Both the position numbers and the translations under genes were made by a program. Below, one piece after another: positions 36,950 to 46,123 of a DNA stretch of 64,000 nucleotides; the first letter of the stretch is position 1; each line of letters opens with the position of its first letter. The stretch is from Burkholderia sp. 4M9327F10 (GTDB lineage Bacteria; Pseudomonadota; Gammaproteobacteria; Burkholderiales; Burkholderiaceae). Location of the stretch: positions 62,001 to 126,000 of the forward strand of contig NZ_SCNV01000004.1 of NCBI RefSeq assembly GCF_005503145.1, read 5' to 3'. The notes below the pieces were generated by a model. It did not search any database. It was not told the origin of the DNA and was given only the letters and a program-made list of their open reading frames with translations.

Positions 36950-37025
36950 TGGCTCCTCGACCTGGGCTCGAACCAGGGACCTACGGATTAACAGTCCGGC
37001 GCTCTACCGACTGAGCTATCGAGGA
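36950..37025 (-). tRNA. tRNA-Asn (GTT), copy 1
   Basis: 76 bases, complete with encoded CCA. The anticodon loop reads CTGTTAA, anticodon GTT; the acceptor arm is TCCTCGA with TCGAGGA, the D loop is AGTCGGTAGA and the T arm GGTTCGAGCC. It is nearly the same as the copy at 37085; they differ by one base pair in the acceptor stem (TCCTCGA versus TCCCCGA). Confidence 0.97.
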
Positions 37026-37046
37026 ACAGCAGTACAACCTTTACAT

Positions 37047-37072
37047 AAAAAAGCCCGTTTTGGTTAACGGGC
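37047..37072 (-). terminator. Terminator between the tRNA-Asn genes
   Basis: GCCCGTT with AACGGGC (loop TTGGTT), followed on the minus strand by a TTTTTT run. It would end transcripts of the upstream copy (37085) before the second tRNA, unless read-through occurs. Confidence 0.8.
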
Positions 37073-37084
37073 CTTTGCAATTCT

Positions 37085-37160
37085 TGGCTCCCCGACCTGG
37101 GCTCGAACCAGGGACCTACGGATTAACAGTCCGGCGCTCTACCGACTGAGCTATCGGGGA
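37085..37160 (-). tRNA. tRNA-Asn (GTT), copy 2
   Basis: 76 bases with encoded CCA; same anticodon GTT and same loops as the other copy. The acceptor stem is TCCCCGA with TCGGGGA. It is the first of the pair and is directly behind the promoter at 37183. Confidence 0.97.
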
Positions 37161-37182
37161 ACAACAACAGCAGAGAGACGAA

Positions 37183-37211
37183 ATTGTAGGAGGTGCTCGG
37201 GAACCTGTCAA
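37183..37211 (-). promoter_or_regulatory. Sigma-70 promoter of the tRNA-Asn genes
   Basis: On the minus strand TTGACA, 17 bases, TACAAT: a near-perfect promoter. The -10 box ends 22 bases before the first base of the tRNA at 37160. Confidence 0.88.
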
Positions 37212-37336
37212 TACCCTAGGCGTATCCCAATTTCATCCGAACCGCTTGGGCGCTTGGGCCGCAGCGAGTCCGTGTGTTGAACCGGAGTGCCGCTGCGGGG
37301 CGCCCCGGCCTGGCTGTTGCCACCGACCGTACAGGT

Positions 37337-37660
37337 TCAGCGAGCCAGCAGGGCCAGCTTTTCCTTTACGTCCTTGAACTCGTCGGCCTCGGGCAGCGGA
37401 GCCTTGGTCTTGGTGATGCTCGGCCAGTTCTTGGCGAGATCCGCGTTCAGCGCGATGAAGTCCTGCTGGTCGCCTGGCACGTCTTCTTCGGCGTAGATGG
37501 CGTTCACCGGACATTCGGCGACGCACACAGCACAGTCGATGCACTCATCGGGGTCGATCGCGAGGAAGTTGGGACCTTCGCGAAAGCAGTCCACCGGGCA
37601 CACATCGACGCAGTCGGTATAGCGGCACTTGATGCAGCTTTCGGTCACAACGTGAGTCAT
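37337..37660 (-). CDS. fdxA: Ferredoxin with 3Fe-4S and 4Fe-4S clusters (FdxA type)
   Basis: 107 residues. The first set is [17 protein letters not shown], with the pattern expected of a seven-iron ferredoxin: the second cluster is bound by [12 protein letters not shown]. The remaining C-terminal tail (residues 60-107) is the usual FdxA extension. It is monocistronic and leftward. Electron partner unknown. Confidence 0.95.
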   Translation of the reverse strand: MTHVVTESCIKCRYTDCVDVCPVDCFREGPNFLAIDPDECIDCAVCVAECPVNAIYAEEDVPGDQQDFIALNADLAKNWPSITKTKAPLPEADEFKDVKEKLALLAR

Positions 37661-37923
37661 TCAGGCAGCTCCTGCATGCGGTATCGGGGAGGCGAGACGC
37701 CAAAAGCGCTATTGTAACGTAACGTCAAGTAGCGTATGCAGGAGTGGTCCGCCCGGTTTAGACGTTTTTGTGATTAGTTTATGGTCCCGGGGCAACCCGC
37801 CTGCGCCATGCCGGTGTGCGCATTCGGGTAACATGCATACGGTCGGCGCGCAGGGGCGTGCCGCAGGCGCATGGGCTCCCCGTTCGGGCCTTCCGTTATT
37901 GCTGCAGTCCGGTTCGCACCATC

Positions 37924-39123
37924 ATGATTATTACTTCGCTGCTCGATACTGATCTGTACAAGTTCACGATGATGCAGGTCGTTCTGCATCATTTCCCTGC
38001 CGCGAGCGTGGAATACCGCTTCCGCTGCCGGACCCAGAATGTCGATCTCGTGCCGTATATCGATGAGATTCGCGACGAAGTGCGCAAGCTGTGCGATCTG
38101 CGCTTCACCGACGACGAGCTCGATTATCTGCGGCGCATGCGCTTCATCAAGGGCGACTTCATTGAGTTTCTCGCGCTGTTCCATCTGAACGAAAAGTACA
38201 TTTCGGTCACCGCGTCGCCGAAGGGAAATGGCGAAATCGAGATCGACATCAAGGGTCCGTGGCTGCATACGATCCTGTTCGAGATCCCGGTGCTGGCGAT
38301 CGTCAACGAGGTCTACTTCCGCAACACACAGCGCGAGCCGGCCTATGGCGAAGGCCGCGAGCGTCTGTCCGAAAAGATCAAGCTGCTCGGTGCGCGCCCC
38401 GAGTTCGCGGCCTGCAAGATCGCCGACTACGGCACACGCCGCCGCTTCTCGAAGCGCTGGCACGAAGAGGTGATCCTGACGCTCAAAGACGACCTCGGCG
38501 AACAGTTCACCGGCACGAGCAACGTCTTTTACGCCATGAAGCATGGCCTTACGCCGCTCGGCACGATGGCGCACGAGTATCTGCAGGCCTGTCAGGCGCT
38601 CGGGCCGCGCTTGCGCGACTCGCAGATTTACGGCTTCGAGATGTGGGCGAAGGAGTATCGCGGCGACCTCGGCATTGCGCTTTCCGACGTGTACGGCATG
38701 GCGGCGTTCCTGCGCGATTTCGACATGTACTTCTGCAAGCTGTTCGACGGCGCCCGCCACGATTCGGGCGACCCGTTCGACTGGGGCGAGCGCCTTCTCA
38801 AGCACTACGAGGCGAACCGCTGCGACCCGCGCACCAAGATCCTGGTGTTCTCCGACGCGCTCGACATCCCGAAGGTCCTGCAACTTTACGAACGCTTCCG
38901 TGGCCGCTGCAAACTTGCCTTCGGCGTCGGCACCAACCTGACCAACGACCTCGGCTATAACCCGCTGCAGATCGTCATCAAGATGGTTCGCTGCAATGGG
39001 CAGCCGGTCGCCAAGCTGTCCGACTCGCCGGGCAAGAACATGTGCGACGACAAGGCCTATCTTGCCTATCTGCGCCAGGTGTTCGGCATCGCGCAACCGG
39101 ACGAGGAAGAGGTCTCGAAGTAA
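37924..39123 (+). CDS. pncB: Nicotinate phosphoribosyltransferase
   Basis: PncB links nicotinate to PRPP, an entry to NAD in the salvage pathway. The 399 residues carry the expected [10 protein letters not shown] at the start, [20 protein letters not shown] in the middle and the active-site [15 protein letters not shown] with [11 protein letters not shown] near the end. The ATG at 37924 gives the family start [15 protein letters not shown]; the frame extends 36 codons upstream without character. A hairpin with T-run follows at 39134. Confidence 0.96.
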   Translation: MIITSLLDTDLYKFTMMQVVLHHFPAASVEYRFRCRTQNVDLVPYIDEIRDEVRKLCDLRFTDDELDYLRRMRFIKGDFIEFLALFHLNEKYISVTASPKGNGEIEIDIKGPWLHTILFEIPVLAIVNEVYFRNTQREPAYGEGRERLSEKIKLLGARPEFAACKIADYGTRRRFSKRWHEEVILTLKDDLGEQFTGTSNVFYAMKHGLTPLGTMAHEYLQACQALGPRLRDSQIYGFEMWAKEYRGDLGIALSDVYGMAAFLRDFDMYFCKLFDGARHDSGDPFDWGERLLKHYEANRCDPRTKILVFSDALDIPKVLQLYERFRGRCKLAFGVGTNLTNDLGYNPLQIVIKMVRCNGQPVAKLSDSPGKNMCDDKAYLAYLRQVFGIAQPDEEEVSK

Positions 39124-39133
39124 GCAGTGCGGC

Positions 39134-39157
39134 GGGCGCCGTCGAGGCGCCCGTTTT
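39134..39157 (+). terminator. Terminator of pncB
   Basis: GGGCGCC with GGCGCCC (loop GTCGA) followed by GTTTT. It lies 10 bases after the pncB stop codon. Confidence 0.8.
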
Positions 39158-39252
39158 AGCCATCTGGCCGAGTGTTTGCGCGCGAGGTGGCCGGTATAAT
39201 CCTTGCGATGCCGCATGGCTATCGTAACGAGACATTCGCGAGGATTTGGCCC

Positions 39253-39915
39253 ATGGATACATCGATCGCCCGCCGCAACATCCTGGCGCGCATCCGCGCA
39301 GCCCAGGGCCGCGAAGCCGAGCCGGCCGCCTCCGAGCGCGAAGCCGCAGCCGGCTATCTCGAACGCCATCCGCAAGGCCCACGGCCCGCCATGCCCGAGG
39401 ATCTCGCCGCACGCTTTGCCGCTGAAGCGCAGGAGATGGCCACTACCGTCGAGACTGTGGAAGCGTTGAGCGATGTGCCCGCCGCCGCGCAGCGCTATCT
39501 CGCGCAGCACAGCCTGCCGCTGCGCGCGATCGCATGGCAAACGCTGCAGGATCTCAACTGGACCGAAGCGGGTCTTACCGTGGAATTTCGCAAACCGGCA
39601 GATGGCGACGTGGTCGGCATGACCGGTTGTTTCTGCGCGACGGCGGAGACCGGCACACTCGTGCTGTTGTCGGGACCGGAAACCTATGCGTCTGCCGGCC
39701 TGCTGCCCGAAACGCATATTGCAATCGTGCCGGCATCGCGCATCGTCGCCGGTCATGAAGACGCATTCAACCTGATTCGCGCAGAGCGGGGCGAACTGCC
39801 GCGCGCGGTCAATTTCGTCTCGGGACCGTCGCGTACCGGTGATATCGAGCAGACCATCGTGCTCGGCGCGCACGGGCCGTACCGGGTCCACGCGATCATT
39901 GTGCGCGGCGCATGA
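39253..39915 (+). CDS. LUD-domain protein (LutC/YkgG type)
   Basis: 220 residues of the LUD domain family, in which LutC is part of an iron-sulfur L-lactate oxidising complex with LutA and LutB. The start ATG at 39253 (MDTSIARRNILARIRAAQ) follows GAGGA. Conserved strands include TGCFCATAETGTLVLLSGPETYASAGLLPETHI. There are no lutA or lutB genes in the window, and the gene stands behind pncB's terminator. So its role as a lactate enzyme is uncertain. Confidence 0.85.
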   Translation: MDTSIARRNILARIRAAQGREAEPAASEREAAAGYLERHPQGPRPAMPEDLAARFAAEAQEMATTVETVEALSDVPAAAQRYLAQHSLPLRAIAWQTLQDLNWTEAGLTVEFRKPADGDVVGMTGCFCATAETGTLVLLSGPETYASAGLLPETHIAIVPASRIVAGHEDAFNLIRAERGELPRAVNFVSGPSRTGDIEQTIVLGAHGPYRVHAIIVRGA

Positions 39916-40027
39916 ACCGGCCCCGGCTGGCTTATCTACCTTCCGTATCTCCCGCGCGCTGTTCGTAGCGCGCTTCGCTTAGAGCCGCTTAGGGCCGTAT
40001 TGGCCCGTACAACCAAAGGATTCGAAT

Positions 40028-41452
40028 ATGAAGCGACATGCCGTGTGGACGAGCATGGGGCTCGTCACCGCAATGGCGCTATGGCCCGGACTGGCAGCGG
40101 CTGCGACGCTCGACGGCGCGACGCTGTCGGCGTGGTGGGGTTTGCCGTTTGCCGGCGTGCTGCTGTCGATCGCGGTGTTTCCGCTCGTCGCGCCCAGCTT
40201 CTGGCATCACCATTTCGGCAAGATCGCGGCGGCCTGGGCGATCGTGTTCCTCGTCCCGTTTGCTGTGACATTCGGCGCCGGTATCGCGTTCGGCTCCTTC
40301 GTTCATGCCATGCTCGAAGAGTATGTGCCGTTCATCGTGCTATTGACCGCGCTCTACACCGTAGCGGGCGGTATCTGCGTGCGCGGCAATCTGCACGGCA
40401 CGCCGCGCACCAATACGGCCATCATTGCGCTGGGCACCGCGCTCGCGAGCATCATGGGCACGACCGGCGCGGCCATGCTGCTGATCCGCCCGCTGCTGCG
40501 CGCCAATGACAATCGCAAGCATGTCGTGCATGTGGTGGTGTTCTTCATCTTTCTGGTTGCCAATGCCGGCGGTTCGCTGTCGCCGCTCGGCGACCCGCCG
40601 CTCTTTCTCGGCTTTCTCAATGGCGTAGGCTTTTTCTGGACCACCACGCATCTGGCGTTGCCGATGCTGTTCGTATGCGGTGTGCTGCTTGTCATGTTCT
40701 ACGTGCTCGATTCGTACTATTTCCATCGCCGCGAAGAAGAGCGCTCGCCGTTTCTCGATCCCACGCCGGACACGCCAATGCTCGGCATCGACGGCAAGGT
40801 CAATTTCGTATTGCTTGGCGCGGTGATCGCGCTCGTGCTGATGAGCGGCTTGTGGAAGCCGGGTATCGAGTTCGACGTCTTTGGCACGCACGTGGCGTTG
40901 CAAAACGCGTTGCGCGACGTGGCGCTGATCGGCGTCACGCTGCTTTCGCTGGCAGTGACGCCGCGTGCGGCGCGCGCGGGCAACGCCTTTAACTGGGCGC
41001 CGATTGAAGAGGTGGCGAAACTGTTCGCCGGCATCTTCGTGACCATCGCGCCGGTCATCACGATTCTGCGCGCGGGCGACGCGGGCGCGTTCGCCGGCAT
41101 CGTGCATCTGGTCAACGATGCATCGGGCAAGCCGCACGATGCCATGTACTTCTGGGCAACGGGCTTGCTGTCGTCGTTCCTCGACAATGCGCCTACCTAT
41201 CTGGTGTTCTTCAACCTGGCCGGCGGCGATGCGCAGACCCTGATGACCACGGGCGCCACCACACTGGCCGCGATTTCGGCCGGTGCGGTGTTCATGGGCG
41301 CGAATAGTTATATTGGCAACGCGCCGAACTTCATGGTGAAGGCCATCGCGGAGTCGCGCGGCGTGCGCATGCCGAGCTTTTTTGCGTATCTTGCGTGGTC
41401 GGTCGTTATTCTCGTGCCGGTGTTTCTGCTGACCACCTGGCTGTTCTTTTAG
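40028..41452 (+). CDS. Sodium:proton antiporter, NhaD/CitM-like
   Basis: 474 residues, about twelve membrane helices, in the ion-transporter superfamily. Characteristic segments are GTTGAAMLLIRPLLRAN, NAGGSLSPLGDPPLFLGF and FLDNAPTYLVFFN, the last two being the substrate-binding hairpins of the fold. The name is by closeness to NhaD-type Na+/H+ antiporters; the exchanged ion cannot be read. It is preceded by a 112-base spacer and followed 62 bases later by the hydroxyacid dehydrogenase. Confidence 0.87.
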   Translation: MKRHAVWTSMGLVTAMALWPGLAAAATLDGATLSAWWGLPFAGVLLSIAVFPLVAPSFWHHHFGKIAAAWAIVFLVPFAVTFGAGIAFGSFVHAMLEEYVPFIVLLTALYTVAGGICVRGNLHGTPRTNTAIIALGTALASIMGTTGAAMLLIRPLLRANDNRKHVVHVVVFFIFLVANAGGSLSPLGDPPLFLGFLNGVGFFWTTTHLALPMLFVCGVLLVMFYVLDSYYFHRREEERSPFLDPTPDTPMLGIDGKVNFVLLGAVIALVLMSGLWKPGIEFDVFGTHVALQNALRDVALIGVTLLSLAVTPRAARAGNAFNWAPIEEVAKLFAGIFVTIAPVITILRAGDAGAFAGIVHLVNDASGKPHDAMYFWATGLLSSFLDNAPTYLVFFNLAGGDAQTLMTTGATTLAAISAGAVFMGANSYIGNAPNFMVKAIAESRGVRMPSFFAYLAWSVVILVPVFLLTTWLFF

Positions 41453-41514
41453 TCTTCAGCGCTTGACGACGGCGGAGCCGCCGACGGTCCCGCTGCGCTA
41501 TTCGGAGAATTGCA

Positions 41515-42504
41515 ATGCAGAAGATCCTTGTTGCCCGTCCGATCTTTCCGGATGTGATCGAACGCCTCAAACAGCATTTCGAGGTCGACTGGAACAACGG
41601 CGAGGTGCTGCCCGCCGACGAACTGACTCGGCGTCTTGCCGACAAGGACGGCGCGCTGACCGCCGGCGACCCGATCGGCGCGGCCGTGCTGGCAGCGGCG
41701 CCGCGCTTGCGGGTGGTGTCGAACATGGCGGTCGGCTACAACAACTTCGACATGGCCGCGTTCAACGCGGCGAACGTGCTCGGCACCAATACGCCGGACG
41801 TGCTCAACGAATCCACCGCCGATTTCGGCTGGGCGCTGATGATGGCGGCCGCCCGGCGCATTGCCGAGTCTGAACACTGGCTGCGCGCCGGGCAGTGGCA
41901 GAAGTGGGCCTATGACGGTTTTCTCGGCACTGACGTGTACGGCTCGACGCTTGGCGTGATCGGCATGGGCCGCATCGGTCAGGCACTGGCGCGCCGCGCG
42001 CGCGGTTTCAACATGCAGGTGATCTATCACAACCGCTCGCGCGTTGCGCCTGAGATCGAAGCCGAGCTGAACGCGGAGTACGTGTCGAAAGCGGATCTGT
42101 TGCGGCGGGCCGATCACGTCGTGCTGGTGTTGCCTTATACGAAGGAGAATCACCATACGATCGGCGCAGCGGAACTCGCGCAGATGAAGCCGACGGCTAC
42201 GCTGACCAATATCGCACGCGGCGGCATCGTCGACGACGCGGCGCTTGTCGAGGCGTTGCGTACAAAGCGCATTGCCGCGGCCGGTCTCGATGTCTACGAA
42301 GGCGAGCCGAAGCTGAACCCCGCGTTGCTCACCGTGCCGAACGTCGTGCTGACACCGCACATCGCAAGCGCAACCGAAGCGACGCGGCGCGCCATGGCGA
42401 ATCTCGCCGCCGACAACCTGATCGCCGCGCTGGGCGAAGGGCCGCATGCCGGCCGTCCGGCCAACCCGATCAATCCCGAGGTCATCGGCAAGGCGCGTTC
42501 ATGA
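41515..42504 (+). CDS. ghrB: D-2-hydroxyacid dehydrogenase (glyoxylate/hydroxypyruvate reductase type)
   Basis: 329 residues. The Rossmann fingerprint is VIGMGRIGQALARRA, the catalytic triad segments are NIARGG (Arg), DVYEGEP (Glu) and TPHIAS (His). This subgroup reduces glyoxylate, hydroxypyruvate or 2-ketogluconate with NADPH. It overlaps the rmuC start by four bases (ATGA), and follows the antiporter by 62 bases, so the three may form one transcript. Confidence 0.88.
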   Translation: MQKILVARPIFPDVIERLKQHFEVDWNNGEVLPADELTRRLADKDGALTAGDPIGAAVLAAAPRLRVVSNMAVGYNNFDMAAFNAANVLGTNTPDVLNESTADFGWALMMAAARRIAESEHWLRAGQWQKWAYDGFLGTDVYGSTLGVIGMGRIGQALARRARGFNMQVIYHNRSRVAPEIEAELNAEYVSKADLLRRADHVVLVLPYTKENHHTIGAAELAQMKPTATLTNIARGGIVDDAALVEALRTKRIAAAGLDVYEGEPKLNPALLTVPNVVLTPHIASATEATRRAMANLAADNLIAALGEGPHAGRPANPINPEVIGKARS

Positions 42505-43850
42505 TGATGATGGGTTTGCTCGCGGCGGTCGCGGTGCTGGCCGTCGCGTTGCTGATTGCCTTACTCGTGTTGATGCGTGGCGGCCGCCACCGCGATCTGG
42601 AGGCGCATCTCGACGATCTGGGCGATCACATCGGTTCGACCGCCGAGGCGCAGGCGCGCGCGTTTGAGCGTCTCGAGCGCGAGCTGCGCAGCGAGATCAA
42701 GGAAACCGCCCGCGTTTCGCGCACGGAACTGAATGGTGGGTTTTCACAGTTTCAGCAGACGCTCGCCACGCAGTTCACCAGCATGACGACGCTGCAGAAC
42801 GGCAAGATCGACGGCTTCGCGCAACAGCTCGGACAACTGATGGAGACGAACGACCGCCGCTTTGCCGAAGTGCGCGCGACGATCGAACAGCGTCTGAAGG
42901 ACATCGAGGCGAACAACGCGACCAAGCTCGAAGAGATGCGCCGCACGGTCGACGAGAAACTGCACGCCACGCTTGAACAGCGTCTCGGCGAATCGTTCAA
43001 GCAGGTGTCGGACCGTCTGGAGCAGGTGCATCGCGGGTTGGGCGAAATGCAGACACTGGCCGCGGGTGTCGGCGATCTGAAGAAGGTGCTGACCAACGTC
43101 AAGACGCGCGGCACGTGGGGCGAGGTGCAGCTCGAGGCCCTGCTGGAGCAGTTGCTGACCGCGGATCAGTACGCAAAGAATGTCGCGACGGTGCCGAAAA
43201 GCGCCGACCGGGTCGAATTCGCCATCAAGCTGCCGGGCCGTCGCGAAGCGGACGGCGAAGCGGTGCCGGTATGGTTGCCGATCGACGCCAAGTTTCCACG
43301 CGAGGACTATGAGCGTCTGATCGATGCCCAGGAGCGCGCCGATCCGCTGGCGGTCGAAGAAGCGTCGCGGGCGCTGGAGGCGCGCATTCGCGCCGAGGCC
43401 CGTACGATTGCGGAGAAGTATGTCGCGCCGCCATACACCACGGACTTCGCGCTGCTGTTCCTGCCCACGGAAGGCCTCTATGCGGAAGTCCTGCGCCGGC
43501 CGGGCCTCACCGACCTGCTGCAGCGCGACTACCGCGTGACGATTGCCGGGCCGACCACGCTTACCGCGCTGCTCAACAGCTTGCAGATGGGCTTTCGCAC
43601 GCTCGCGATCGAGAAGCGTTCGAGCGAAGTGTGGCAGGTGCTCGGCGCGGTGAAGACGGAATTCGGCAAGTTCGGCGATGTGCTGGCGAAGACGAAGTCG
43701 CAGCTCGAGACGGTGACGCGTTCGATCGAAGCGGCGGAAACGCGCACTCGGGTGATGAACCGCAAGCTGCGCGACGTCGAAGCGTTGCCGGGGGATGAGG
43801 CGAGCGGCCTGCTGGGAGATGCGCTGCTTGGCGGGGATGCGGACGAGTAG
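42501..43850 (+). CDS. rmuC: DNA recombination protein RmuC
   Basis: 449 residues. An N-terminal membrane helix (MMMGLLAAVAVLAVALLIALL) is followed by a long coiled coil (residues 30-200) and the RmuC nuclease-like core (LKKVLTNVKTRGTWGEVQLEALLEQ..., LPIDAKFPREDYERL). RmuC restrains DNA inversion in E. coli; the core is a putative PD-(D/E)XK fold. Start ATG overlaps the ghrB stop; several ATGs in a row (ATGATGATGATG) make the exact first codon uncertain by up to three codons. Confidence 0.94.
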   Translation: MMMMGLLAAVAVLAVALLIALLVLMRGGRHRDLEAHLDDLGDHIGSTAEAQARAFERLERELRSEIKETARVSRTELNGGFSQFQQTLATQFTSMTTLQNGKIDGFAQQLGQLMETNDRRFAEVRATIEQRLKDIEANNATKLEEMRRTVDEKLHATLEQRLGESFKQVSDRLEQVHRGLGEMQTLAAGVGDLKKVLTNVKTRGTWGEVQLEALLEQLLTADQYAKNVATVPKSADRVEFAIKLPGRREADGEAVPVWLPIDAKFPREDYERLIDAQERADPLAVEEASRALEARIRAEARTIAEKYVAPPYTTDFALLFLPTEGLYAEVLRRPGLTDLLQRDYRVTIAGPTTLTALLNSLQMGFRTLAIEKRSSEVWQVLGAVKTEFGKFGDVLAKTKSQLETVTRSIEAAETRTRVMNRKLRDVEALPGDEASGLLGDALLGGDADE

Positions 43851-43871
43851 GACGGTCCTTGCGGTCCGCTC

Positions 43872-44372
43872 TCACTCGGCCTTCAGCGTTGCCGTTCCCG
43901 CCAGTTCCTCCAGCGCGTCACCCGTGATGCGCACGACGCGCCAGTCGGGCAACACCGTCGCCCCCAGCTTTTCATAGAAGCTGATTGCCGGCTGGTTCCA
44001 GTCGAGCACGGTCCACTCGAAGCGGCCGCATTGCCTCTCAACGGCGAGCGCCGCCAGTTGCCGCAGCATGCGCGTGCCGAGACCGGTGCCGCGCTGCGAC
44101 GGCTGCACATACAGGTCTTCCAGATACAGACCGCGCCGGCCAAGGAAGGTCGAAAAGTTATGGAAGTACAGCGCATAAGCGACGATGCGGCCACCTTCTT
44201 CCTGGGCGACCATCGCTTCCGAGGCGGGCCGCGCGCCGAACAATGCATCATGCACACCGGCTTCGGTGGCGACGAACATATGCGTCAGCTTTTCGAACTC
44301 AGCCAGCTCGAGCATCAACGAGAAAATCGCGCCGACATCGGCGGGCGTGGCGGCACGGATTGTGGTGCCCAT
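43872..44372 (-). CDS. GNAT-family N-acetyltransferase
   Basis: 166 residues. The acetyl-CoA binding motif A is LEDLYVQPSQRGTGLGTRML, and the C-terminal SFYEKLGATVLPDWRVVRITG strand fits the family. Close bacterial relatives act on small amines (spermidine/thialysine-type) but no substrate is asserted. Its ATG shares one base with the upstream stop (TAATG), so the pair with 44372-44647 is translationally coupled. Confidence 0.93.
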   Translation of the reverse strand: MGTTIRAATPADVGAIFSLMLELAEFEKLTHMFVATEAGVHDALFGARPASEAMVAQEEGGRIVAYALYFHNFSTFLGRRGLYLEDLYVQPSQRGTGLGTRMLRQLAALAVERQCGRFEWTVLDWNQPAISFYEKLGATVLPDWRVVRITGDALEELAGTATLKAE

Positions 44373-44647
44373 TACGCTTCCTCGGGCACGTCGCTCAACT
44401 GGATCTCAATGCCGCCGAAGCGCGACGCCACCCAGTTATACGCATGACAGGCAATCCACAGCAGCACGAAACCGAGAATCGCATTCAGCAACAGCGCGCT
44501 GAACACGGTGCTCAGCTCGAGCGAGTGATAGCGGATAAACGCGACCAGTACGCCGAGCAACACGATCGGCACGCTAAAGGTCAGATACACCAGAATCAGC
44601 GCCTTGGCGGTCTGTCCCGGCGCGATGAAAGAGATCTGTTTTTTCAT
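44372..44647 (-). CDS. Small two-helix membrane protein, hypothetical
   Basis: 91 residues from the ATG at 44647 (MKKQISFIAPGQTAK). Two strong hydrophobic helices lie at about residues 17-40 and 47-68 (ALILVYLTFSVPIVLLGVLVAF and FSALLLNAILGFVLLWIA), and the tail is polar. An in-frame TTG nine bases upstream could extend it by three codons. It reads into the GNAT gene with a one-base overlap. Family not recognised; such small proteins often occur in Burkholderia but the function is unknown. Confidence 0.75.
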   Translation of the reverse strand: MKKQISFIAPGQTAKALILVYLTFSVPIVLLGVLVAFIRYHSLELSTVFSALLLNAILGFVLLWIACHAYNWVASRFGGIEIQLSDVPEEA

Positions 44648-44716
44648 GTAGATCAAACCCGTTGGTCGTAGTGAGAGTAGAGGGTAAGGGTACAGGCCGG
44701 GCAGCCGGTGCGCGTG

Positions 44717-46024
44717 TCAGATCAGGCCGTCGAACAGCATGATAGCGACGCTTTCGCCAGCGGCTACGTCAGCGCGCTCGTGCTCGAGCACGATAAAGCA
44801 GTTGGCTTCGCTCATCGAGCTAAGTACGCCCGAGCTTTGCGAACCGGTTGGCGCGACATGCCATTGGCCGCGTGCATCGCGCTCGGCTATGCCGCGTTGA
44901 TACTCGGTGCGGCCCGCGCGCTTGCGGATCAGCTCGCGGCTTTGGGCTGGCAGGATCGGCGCCGCTTGCGGCGTGGCGCCCGACATGACCAGCAGGGCTT
45001 CGCGCACGATCTGATAGAACGTCACCATCACGGCGACGGGATTGCCCGGCAGTCCGAAGAATAGCGCAGGCAGGCCGAGACCGGGGCGCTCGCCCGACCA
45101 CACGCGGCCGAAGGCGAGCGGGCGTCCCGGGCGCATCGCCAGACTCCAGAATGCGACGTCGCCAAAGGTCTGCAACAACTGCTGGGTGAAATCCGCCTCG
45201 CCGACCGATACGCCACCTGAGGTCAGAACCACGTCGGCACTGGCTGCCGCGTTGCGCAGCGCGGCTTCGAGCGCGGCGGGCTGATCGCGCACCACGCCGA
45301 GGTCGAGCGTGTCGATGTTCATGCGCCGCAGCATGGCAAACAGCGTGTGGCGGTTGCTGTCGTACACGCAGCCCGGATCGAGTGGCTCGCCAAGCGAGCG
45401 CAGTTCGTCGCCGGTCGAAAAGAACGCGACCCGCAGGCGCCGCCGTACCGGCACTTCGCCGATCCCGAGCGAAGCGATCAGGCCGAGGTCCGAGGCACGC
45501 AGGACACGGCCGGCGCGCAGTGCCGCGCTACCCAGCGCCAGGTCCTCGCCGGCGAGGCGCCGGTTGGCCCCGCCGCGCACGGCGGAAGCGGCAAAGCGGA
45601 TCGTCTCGCCGCTGCGCGTGACCAGCTCTTGCGGCACAACGGTGTCGCAACCGGCCGGCATGGAGGCGCCGGTCATGACCCGCACGCATTCGGATACTGC
45701 GACGGTACCGCCAAACGGGTGCCCGGCCAGCGCCTTGCCGGCGACGGTCAGTTCAATAGCATCGGCAGAAGCGTCGGCCTGGCTGGCGAGCGCGGTGCTC
45801 TGAAATGCATAACCGTCCATAGCCGAATTGTCGTGCGCGGGCACATTGTTCGGCGACACGATGTCGGCGGCCAGCACGCGGTCGAGCGCATCGTGCAGCG
45901 GCACGCGTTCGACGGCGCTGACCGGCGTGGCCCACTGCCGCACGATCGCCTGAGCGGCCGTGACCGGCAACGCATGAGGATCGTACTGCGCGACGCAACT
46001 GGAAAATTCGTTAAGCGTGGTCAT
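44717..46024 (-). CDS. moeA: Molybdopterin molybdotransferase
   Basis: MoeA inserts molybdate into adenylated molybdopterin. 435 residues, normal length. Recognisable motifs are the N-terminal AHDNSAMDGYAF, the GDDELRS-like stretch of the MoaB/Mog-like domain (SVGEADFTQQLL... VLTSGGVSVGE) and the C-terminal barrel GSQSSGVLSSM. The three genes moeA, mobA and moaA lie on the same strand; moaA is first, mobA second and moeA third, with 99 bases between mobA and moeA. mog is 40 kb away at 3641. Confidence 0.95.
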   Translation of the reverse strand: MTTLNEFSSCVAQYDPHALPVTAAQAIVRQWATPVSAVERVPLHDALDRVLAADIVSPNNVPAHDNSAMDGYAFQSTALASQADASADAIELTVAGKALAGHPFGGTVAVSECVRVMTGASMPAGCDTVVPQELVTRSGETIRFAASAVRGGANRRLAGEDLALGSAALRAGRVLRASDLGLIASLGIGEVPVRRRLRVAFFSTGDELRSLGEPLDPGCVYDSNRHTLFAMLRRMNIDTLDLGVVRDQPAALEAALRNAAASADVVLTSGGVSVGEADFTQQLLQTFGDVAFWSLAMRPGRPLAFGRVWSGERPGLGLPALFFGLPGNPVAVMVTFYQIVREALLVMSGATPQAAPILPAQSRELIRKRAGRTEYQRGIAERDARGQWHVAPTGSQSSGVLSSMSEANCFIVLEHERADVAAGESVAIMLFDGLI

Positions 46025-46123
46025 GAATGGAGAAGCGTCGCGGCCGGATGCGGTTGGCCGGATACGGATCCGGTGGTTGCCGTGCGGCTGGAGCAGGACA
46101 ACGGCTACGATCTCTGGAACGTC

